Shown piece after piece: positions 57,441 to 64,000 of a stretch of 64,000 bases of DNA. The notes under the pieces are model-generated. The model did not search any database, was not told the DNA's origin, and saw only the letters and a program-made list of their open reading frames with translations. This DNA comes from Gyrodactylus bullatarudis (taxonomy: Eukaryota > Platyhelminthes > Monogenea > Gyrodactylidea > Gyrodactylidae): contig SSNU01000087.1 of NCBI GenBank assembly GCA_012064415.1, positions 70,489 to 134,488 on the forward strand. Reading direction: 5' to 3'. Numbering within the stretch: the stretch's first letter is position 1; each line of letters begins with the position of its first letter. Both the position numbers and the translations under genes were made by a program.

Positions 57441-57649
57441 CTATTTTATGTGTCAATTATCATTAGTTTGTTCAAAATGATAAAAAACTTTTACTTTCGT
57501 TCATAGGAAAGAAAACAATGAGTAAATATAAGCTATTTGTTAGAAATACATAATTATATTGTAGAAAAGCATTTTTTTAGTTTATTATTTATAACTCATG
57601 TTGGTACAAAAATGAAAAAAAAATTGTTTTAATGATTGAATAATTTCCT

Positions 57650-58530
57650 CTCGTTTTAAAATGTATAAAGTTATCATGGCGAAATTGGACAAAGTTTTCA
57701 GTATTCCGATGGATGTAAAAGAGTTCGATGACATTATAAAATGTACATGGCGGAGAAAGGTGGGACTACTGATCAGGCGAAGCTCACGAAGTTTGTTGCG
57801 CATTGTGACTCAAAATCGATGGCCTTTATCCTGAGAATCTTTAAAACGTCACAAGAGCTGTTGAAGAAGTAATGGAATGAGTTCAAAGGATGTATTCGTA
57901 ATTTCATTAAACCGAAAGGCTTTTTAAAGGTGACTAGAATAGTATTCCAGGATATTAAGCAGAATGGCCTACCCTTTATACTTTATGAAATTACGAAATG
58001 CCGCTGCGGAAGCTGAACTACCCGAGCATAACATTGAATCAGTTGGAGGTGATGGCATTAGCTCATGACAAACTAATCAATAATGAGCAAGCACTGGCTG
58101 GCAAAGATGATGCGGTGGCGAACAATGCAATTGGTAGACAACCCTACTACAGGATACACAAGGTTTATGAGTATCAGCCGATATGCAGAAAGAATTCGGT
58201 CAAATGCTTCAAATGTCAGGGGCTGGGTCATTATCAGAGTCAATGCACAGCGCATCATGTCAATGTCAACAGTGTTGAAGGGCAACCCATTGTAAACTCA
58301 ATAAAGTTTAATTCACTCTATTCTCCTTTGTGTTCTCTTAAATACATAACGCTCGAGATAGCAGGGCAGCCAGTCAGATATCTTATGATGGAAGAAGTGA
58401 GGTGAATGTTATTAGTACAGATATATTGTGGCTGAAGAGAGAGATCTGTCAAAGGTTGGAGTTAAACTACACTGTTAACACGGTTGCATTTGAGAACAAT
58501 GAATTCACAGCCCAGATTCAGTTGAATTGA
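57650..58530 (+). pseudogene. LTR-retroelement gag with zinc knuckle, and protease remnant
   Basis: Plus strand: gag-like segment (AKLTKFVAHCDSKSMAFILR, one stop, FKGCIRNFIKPKGFLKVTRI). After a frameshift, VKCFKCQGLGHYQSQC is a CX2CX4HX4C RNA-binding knuckle (about 58200). Then LEIAGQPVRYL and DGRSEVNVIS resemble the active site of a retroviral-type protease (usual D[TS]G) with the triad damaged. GC content is higher than the surroundings. LTRs were not found. Confidence 0.75.
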
Positions 58531-58599
58531 TGACAATTGTTAAAAAATAAAATGTTCGAAATTACAAAGAGAACATTCCCAGGATATCGACTCCAAATG

Positions 58600-58746
58600 A
58601 AAAGGGCTTATATATTAGACAAGGCCGAAAGCCATTCTATTAGGTCCATGAATCCAGATTTTGCAAGCAAAAGATTCTTTCTACGCAGTTGGGCATCAAA
58701 GGGAAAAAGCATTTTATCCAAAAAAGTGGAACTTTTTTTGTATTAA
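58600..58746 (+). pseudogene. PLE-B-like C-terminal fragment
   Basis: LDKAESHSIRSMNPDFASKR...KGKSILSKK parallels the region after the PLE-B endonuclease at about 60520-60620 (LNKAESNFIR...LKPDLCRQK...KGKDRFTKK). Short and isolated. Confidence 0.5.
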
Positions 58747-58789
58747 AATTACATTCCTATTCACATTCATGATTTTTATATTTTTTATG

Positions 58790-58975
58790 AATGAAATATT
58801 CACGTAAATTTTTCAATACGTCTGAAAATCCATTTGAAATCATATTTGGAAATTTTGAAAAAATATATATTGGGGCTATATGTACATTTCACAAAGCATC
58901 ATCCAATACTTTAAAAATGATATGATAAAAGTTGAGAATTCATTAAAAATAATATTTTACAAATTATAAAAGAAG
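58790..58975 (-). mobile_element. PLE-A tail, 3' piece of a copy split by the hAT element
   Basis: Terminal motif (CGTCTGAAAATCCAT), degraded hammerhead (the CCACT before GATGA is lost) and tail up to ACAAATTATAAAAGAA. The rest of this copy resumes at about 62285. Confidence 0.7.
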
Positions 58976-59219
58976 GGGGAATGCAAAAACAATAGGTGTC
59001 AGATAAAGTATAATAGGTGATATTCGAGGTATATCAAAAAACAATAGGAATATGATCACTAGGGCCTCAAAATATCTGCGGTTATGAAAAAATAATCATG
59101 CATTTATTCCTCATAAAAATATGCATGTACATGCATTTATAATTATTCTAGTTTTTTACTAAAAAGTAGTACGCTTAATTTAAAAAATTATAAATTTTTA
59201 TTAAAATATAACATAAAGT

Positions 59220-60349
59220 TTAATTCAAAGTTATTGTTTTTAAATTTACTATAGTTGGCATCATCGAAAACGATCTCTCAACATCGCAACTTGTCGGTTG
59301 GCTTCTGAGCAGAAGGCTATAAAAATTCGCATCGACTTGTGTATTGGCTTGTTCGCAGATTTTAGAAATATCATTCGTGGAAAGTCTCCTGTTTAAATAG
59401 TCCTTCAACTTAATTGGATCATACTCAAAATTCAAGTTCTTAAAAGTTTCGAAAGCCTTCTGCATTGTAAATTACAGGGATTCAAAATTTTCAATTATAG
59501 GGACCAATTTGGAATAAAAAAATTTAATTTCTACTAAATCTTGAAGCAGGTTATCTTGTTCAACAGCTAGCTTTGCCTTTGAAATCAATTCTCCTTTACC
59601 GTGCAGGGACAAAACAATAGTACGAATCTCCACTAAGTTTTTGGCATAATAATTGACAGCCTTCAGCCATGTTCCCCATCTAGTGAGAACTACTAGGAGG
59701 TTGACCTATTATGTCGAATTCAGCTTGATGGCGACGATTCTTCACAACAAGAGACTTAACGGAAGCTATTAGTCCATTCACATTTCCGTATGCCTCTTTG
59801 ATCTTCATTGCACAGTTGTGGAGCAAATGTGCTGTGCATGTGACATGGAACATATTTGGGTACAATATTTTAAGATGTGTGGTTGCAGTCGTATTGTACT
59901 TTGCCACGTCGGTCACGATTAGATTCAAAAGATTTCTTGTTATTTGATATTCTGTGGCTGTTTCGTGAATATGAGTAACGATCTTCTGCATAGTTAAAGA
60001 AGAATCAAGTTAAATTGATCTTAAGAGATAACTATTATCATGTCAGATTCGTCAGCCATCATGAAGACATTTTCGTTGTTCAAGGTTTTGATCACTGCAT
60101 TCTTCTTCTCTTCGTAGGTATTAGAAATCATTTTCCGGTAGGTCTCATGTGAGAGCATTGTAAAATAGAAGTTGTCTTTGAAAAAATTACAAAAATGTTC
60201 ATTATTGAGTATCCATGTGGGAAGTCCTATCTTGAGAAGCATTTCAATAAGATTACGATGTGTTTCATCTTCAACCATGTTTATTTTGGGCTGGGATGGG
60301 ATTTCTTTTAAAGCTTTCTGATGCTTTTTGGTTTCTTGATGCTGAACAA
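59220..60349 (-). pseudogene. hAT transposase, main part
   Basis: From right to left: VVQHQETKKHQKA (end of the BED finger), ETYRKMISNTYEEKKNAVIK, MMADESD (catalytic Asp), a probable small intron near 60000, VTDVAKYN (second Asp region) and HVTCTAHLLHNCAMKIKE. Then VLTRWGTWLKAVNYYAKNL follows in another frame and, at the end, PTSCDVERSFSMM, the hAT dimerisation signature. Two or more frameshifts. The joined N-terminus lies at 61232-61451. Confidence 0.85.
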
Positions 60350-60362
60350 CAGTAAATTTTCG
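60350..60362 (+). repeat. 13-bp target-site duplication, left copy
   Basis: CAGTAAATTTTCG, identical to 61232-61244. It brackets the PLE-B insertion. Confidence 0.9.
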
Positions 60363-61231
60363 TGAAGGCAAGAATAAAGGAACACCTGAGAGTTGGTAAC
60401 AAAGGATCATCGGTTCAGGAACACATTGCCAAGACAAATCACACTGCTGATGTGAGCAACTTCAGCATTTTGTACCAAGCAAATCCTGGTGATTCTAAGC
60501 CTATCAAAGAAGGGGTCTTGAACAAAGCGGAATCCAACTTCATCCGAAATTAAAACCTGATTTATGTCGGCAAAAGGAATTAGCAACAAAACTGGGTATC
60601 AAAGGGAAAGACAGATTCACTAAGAAACAAAAATTAGTAAGATTAGCTAACCTTCTTGATAATGACCCTAAAATTAGTTCCATCCAAATGACACAAAATC
60701 AGAAGAAGTCCCTTGATGAGGAACCCATTTGCAACTCCACCCAAAAAGCTGAGACAAAAGTTGTTGAACCAAATTATGAAACAAATGAGCAAGTAGTTGA
60801 AACTACGTCTCTAGGTAATCAACTTCAGATGTCATCCCCAGAAACAGTTACAGTTGATGAGAATGTACGCTCAGAAAAGTCAACAATAGTTGATAATCAA
60901 ATTATTTCTCAACCAGTAATTATCAGTTTCAAGCCAATCAATGAGAAACCTGCAATTAGCACAAAGAAAACGAAAATGAAAAGATGCAGTGGGCAGTTGC
61001 AAATAGATTCTTTCCTTACAAAACGATAATTGCAGTTCTTACCTCTCCCTGCCAACACCAACTCAAAAGTTGAACCTGATCAACCAATCAGAGGATTCCA
61101 AAATTGCACTAATTTTCTTTATAAATATCTAGCCGGTGTAAGAGTCTGATGAGAACCGGTGAAATAAAAGCTTTATAACTACATAATCACTAGTCTTCCA
61201 ATCCTCTTAATGAATTCCTCATTAAATAGCT
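60363..61231 (+). mobile_element. PLE-B insertion (869 bp), 5'-truncated in the endonuclease
   Basis: Begins within the GIY-YIG domain (KARIKEHLRVGNKGSSVQEH), then SNFSILYQANPGD. After a shift come LKPDLCRQKELATKLGIKGK, a Thr/Lys tail ending RCSGQLQIDSFLTKR and the family 2 hammerhead. Flanked by a perfect 13-bp duplication that splits the hAT BED-finger codons. 5' truncation plus a variable-length duplication is typical of target-primed reverse transcription. Confidence 0.9.
61139..61183 (+). ncRNA. Hammerhead-like ribozyme, family 2, intact core
   Basis: Core CTGATGA 61146-61152 and GAAA 61161-61164. Stem III ATAAA/TTTAT (5 bp, loop AGC), cleavage base A 61177, stem I AGT/ACT. ACCGG (61155-61159) can pair with CCGGT (61133-61137), a compensated version of the CCGGG/CCCGG pairing at 11.3 kb. 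Confidence 0.65.
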
Positions 61232-61244
61232 CAGTAAATTTTCG
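61232..61244 (+). repeat. 13-bp target-site duplication, right copy
   Basis: CAGTAAATTTTCG, identical to 60350-60362. Confidence 0.9.
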
Positions 61245-61451
61245 ATCACAATTAACAAAATGTCTGCATAATTTGCATGTTAATTTCCCATCTATACTAA
61301 CTTCGAATTCATTTGAAAACATTCGCTTGTACTTTAAGGCTTTGTGTGAGGTCAATGCAGTTCCTCTAACCATATTGATTGATAAATTTGAATGGCGCGC
61401 TTGTGAAATGAGAATAATATAGCGTGCGTGAATCTGATTGGTCGAGAACAT
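61232..61451 (-). pseudogene. hAT transposase N-terminus with BED-type zinc finger
   Basis: Minus strand: LKYKRMFSNEFEVSIDGKLT, then CKLC (the two Cys) and NCDRKF. The finger's His pair (HQETKKH) is on the far side of the PLE-B insertion at 60.34 kb. The likely start is the Met in NMVRGTALTS rather than the first Met of the frame. Confidence 0.8.
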
Positions 61452-61694
61452 TTCTTCACGTATAATATAAAAGAGTATAGGGATAATGTATTATCTCGCT
61501 CAGCCAATCAAATTCAATTTAGAAAAATTTCAAGTAAAATATATGCAGTTATAAGTTTTAATTTATGCAATCATGCATTTATAACTTTGGACCCTGGGGT
61601 CCGATCGTCATTTGGATATCGATTTTGTGAATATCAAGTCACGAGGAACTATTAGAGAAAAATGCATTATATGCAATTTTGAGGCCCTAATGAT

Positions 61695-62105
61695 CACTAA
61701 TTATATCTGGGGTAGAGAAGTATTCATATGCAATGGGATATACCAATATATATGGTCAAATATAAAAAGTCAATCAAAGGTTTAATCTGTATTAATACTT
61801 ATTTTGTACCTATTTTTTTCATTAGATTGAGGATCAAAATCTGAGCCAAAATATTGAGCTAGAAATAGAATACAACATTAAAATATCACATTATTATAAA
61901 TATCACAAGCATTATTGAATTCAATCCGAGGAAGAACAACTCTTAAATTTCATACATATCTGATCTTCATGTAGCTGTGTAAAACATTTTGAGCTTGGAA
62001 AATAGGTATTAATACAGATAAAACCTTCGATTGACCTATTATATTTGACCATATATATTGGTATATCCCATTACATATGAATACTTCTCTACCCCAAATA
62101 TAAAT
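61695..62105. mobile_element. MITE nested in the hAT end region
   Basis: Inverted arms of about 110 bp, CTGGGGTAGAGAAGTATTCA (from about 61708) and TGAATACTTCTCTACCCC (to about 62096), continue inward through GGGATATACCAATATATATG. TGATCACT-like sequence flanks both sides. Non-coding. Confidence 0.65.
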
Positions 62106-62284
62106 AGTGATCATATTTTTATGAGGAATAAATGCATGATTATTTTTTCATAACCGCAGATATTTTGAGGCCCTAGTGATCATATTCCTATTGTTTTTGG
62201 ATATACCTCGAATATCACCTATTATACTTCATCTGACACCTATTGTTTTTGACCATTTAACTCACCCTACCTATTTTTTTGTAA

Positions 62285-62935
62285 TTACCACTATAAAAAA
62301 TAGTAAATGTCAAAGAAGATCAGAATAAAATTTTAGCTAAAAAACACCAAAACTCTCCAATAAGTAGCAACAGTGGAGAGAAAAGTGAAAAACTCACATA
62401 GACGAAAGTAGTTGAAGATTATAAGAATAGTTTTTTCGAACACCTAAGTTTAGTTCATATCTATTGATGAGGAATTTCTCCTTCACCCAAACGTCTGTAC
62501 TGTCTTTACTTGCATTTCTGTATAAACTTGAAAAGTTTGAGATTGAAGCTTCGTGCGTCTCCTCCCTTAGATGTCTGGTCACCGCTGTGTCTTTCTTAAG
62601 ATGATCGTTCACTCTAGTTGAAAACTTCCTGATTGTACAAAATTGTAGCTCCACAGTCACATTGGAATTAATAAATCAATTAAGTTTTCTCTTCAGGTCT
62701 CAGTAAATCTTAATGAATTAGGTAAAAAAATCTCTGAGTTTTGAATACGATTTTCCATTGTATGTTGATATAATGCTGATTGATGAGATCAGTTAACTTT
62801 CTGCTCAAATCATTGCTAAAACCATCTCCTTTGAAATTAAGTTTCATAAAAATTTGGTCTTCTCCACTTCATCTGTGTTTTCAACGACATCTCTATCATC
62901 TGACAAGTTGATAAATTTGTGGACAGCAACTTCAT
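62285..62935 (-). pseudogene. PLE-A endonuclease part of the split copy
   Basis: 88-codon frame (62660-62394) identical to 53774-54040 except one residue (V for A in STDVWVKEK). It shares the broken active site and the missing thumb bases. Continues as the tail piece at 58790-58975 beyond the hAT insertion. Confidence 0.85.
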
Positions 62936-62939
62936 TGAC

Positions 62940-64000
62940 AAAAACTCAAACCTCAACATAAGTTGATATTAACAACTCCTTTTAGCTGTAAATCATCTAA
63001 TGGATCGAACTCAAAACTCTCTAGTAAACAAATTTCTGGCATAATGGAGATATAATACGAAAAATAATTATAATTATCGACAAGTTGCTAGAAACCATAT
63101 AGACTATGCTGCATCACTCCTCCCCTTTTATGCAATCGGTTAGGAAAATTAGGAATACGACTTTTCTCATTATTGATTAGAAATTTAAAAAATTGGACGC
63201 ATCCAACTTTAAAACCGTCTAGTTGTAACCCAGAATAATATTTCAGTATGAAATCCTAGGAAAGTGCTAAACTTTGAATTCCGCATTTAATGGTACTAAT
63301 TTTTTATTTCAAAACGAAGATTTTTCAAATTGTCTTATTTCTGAAGCTAGAATTCTAAAAATCATATCAAACGATAGATCTTTATATTGATAAATCTATT
63401 ACATAGAAGATTTTTCTTAAATATATTTATTTTCAGCTATTTATATGATACACAACAGGAATCCAATTTGAAAATCCAAAATTTACTGTGCTTAAATTTG
63501 ATTGGTTGAAATCATGGTTTAGGTACTTTATCTATATATCTTTTTTCTAATTTTCCAAATATATTTTTTAAGTTTAAAAAGTGACCACAGAGTTTACTTT
63601 TAGAAATTTGTATATAGTTCTGAATAATTTTTTCTAAAAATCTCTAAAATTTAAATGTGTTATTCATTGAAATCGGGAAATAAAACTCACATTATAAATA
63701 TATATCTATTATTCTATTAGTCTGCTTATGAGCTCAAATATTTATTTTTCTAGTTTGAGAGCAGCACTGTGAGATAAAATTTTTTTCAAAAAATGAAGTT
63801 TTTATTTTCGAATCAGTGAAAAATGATCTAAAATTAGTTTTATAGTAAAAGCTATTAAAACTTAAGCAAATATTAGAATTCTCAGCCATGGTCATCCAAA
63901 ACTATCAACGGTGATTGTCTTCACACGCCTTCTTCAGTGGTAAAACAAGTTTGTCAAAAACAAAATACTATTTATTAGGGTAATACAAAATTTTATTTTT
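62940..64000. other. Non-coding stretch to the window end
   Basis: AT-rich; no gene, TIR or retroelement tail recognised. Confidence 0.4.

Larger units (their letters stand above)
55780..57443 (-). mobile_element. PLE-A, best-preserved copy, 5'-truncated
   Basis: Minus-strand element from the RT N-terminus to the terminal CGTCCGAAAATCCAC motif near 55800. It includes a 458-codon open frame, the CCTTGGCCTATGTAAGC block, hairpin and an intact-core hammerhead. Upstream of 57443 the frame meets stops and homology ends, so the N-terminal part of the protein is missing. Confidence 0.9.
58976..62284 (-). mobile_element. hAT transposon inserted in PLE-A, itself carrying PLE-B and a MITE
   Basis: About 3.3 kb separating two halves of a PLE-A copy. 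Inverted arms of 140 bp (58984-59123 and 62112-62251; CAAAAACAATAGGTGTCAG) lie near its ends. A TATAAAA at both margins could be part of an 8-bp target duplication, but exact tips are unresolved. The transposase is on the minus strand, disrupted at 60350-61244 by PLE-B. Confidence 0.75.

Noticed and set aside
1..64000. CRISPR arrays, bacterial operons, rRNA genes
   Set aside because: Intron-bearing transposases, PLEs and base composition show a eukaryotic genome; no regular direct-repeat/spacer array or rRNA-like sequence was seen.

Overview
This is a eukaryotic, AT-rich (roughly 70%) intergenic window made almost entirely of decayed transposable elements. I see no convincing host gene. Short introns (53-63 bp) inside transposase genes, many Penelope-like retroelements (PLEs) with GIY-YIG endonucleases, and Tc1, pogo, hAT, piggyBac and KRBA2/Ginger-type transposons suggest an invertebrate metazoan. 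A crustacean such as a copepod would fit, but the species is inference. One assembly gap lies at 19054-19991.

Layout. 0-1.5 kb: PLE-A tail, then a broken KRBA2/Ginger-like integrase. 3.4-7.4 kb: palindromic MITEs, Tc1 fragments, two tRNA-like heads and a minisatellite. 9.5-11.4 kb: a PLE-B copy (reverse transcriptase, endonuclease, basic tail, hammerhead). 11.9-13.3 kb: MITEs. 13.7-16.3 kb: PLE-A tails head to head, a PLE-A RT, a TIR element and a PLE-B 3' end. 17.0-17.6 kb: piggyBac relic. 18.4-20.3 kb: PLE-A tail and a Tc1/mariner element with the gap inside. 22-25.2 kb: rearranged PLE-A pieces. 26.2-29.6 kb: a MITE followed by two adjacent KRBA2/Ginger-like elements with long TIRs. 30-32.5 kb: MITE, and a Tc1 inserted in PLE-C. 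35.6-36.3 kb: deleted LTR retroelement. 37.4-42.6 kb: a 4.63-kb pogo-like element with 1.17-kb TIRs inside a PLE-A tail. 44.4-46.8 kb: PLE-C and PLE-A. 47.9-50.4 kb: a six-exon jerky/pogo-type pseudogene. 51.05-52.0 kb: a complete but internally deleted LTR element. 53-57.4 kb: PLE-A copies, including the best-preserved one (458-codon RT-endonuclease). 57.6-58.5 kb: gag/protease relic. 58.8-62.9 kb: a nest of PLE-A containing hAT, which contains PLE-B and a MITE.

The most interesting signal is RNA. Four sequence families of hammerhead-ribozyme-like motifs (about 15 loci) lie in this one window. Three sit at the 3' ends of PLE-A, PLE-B and PLE-C; the fourth is an orphan. Core residues are kept, stem I shows compensatory changes between copies, and stem III is palindromic or nearly so in three families. 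Stem II is nearly absent in three families. The second notable system is the pogo-like element, whose two divergent transposase-like genes both run out into a shared, TIR-embedded coding segment.
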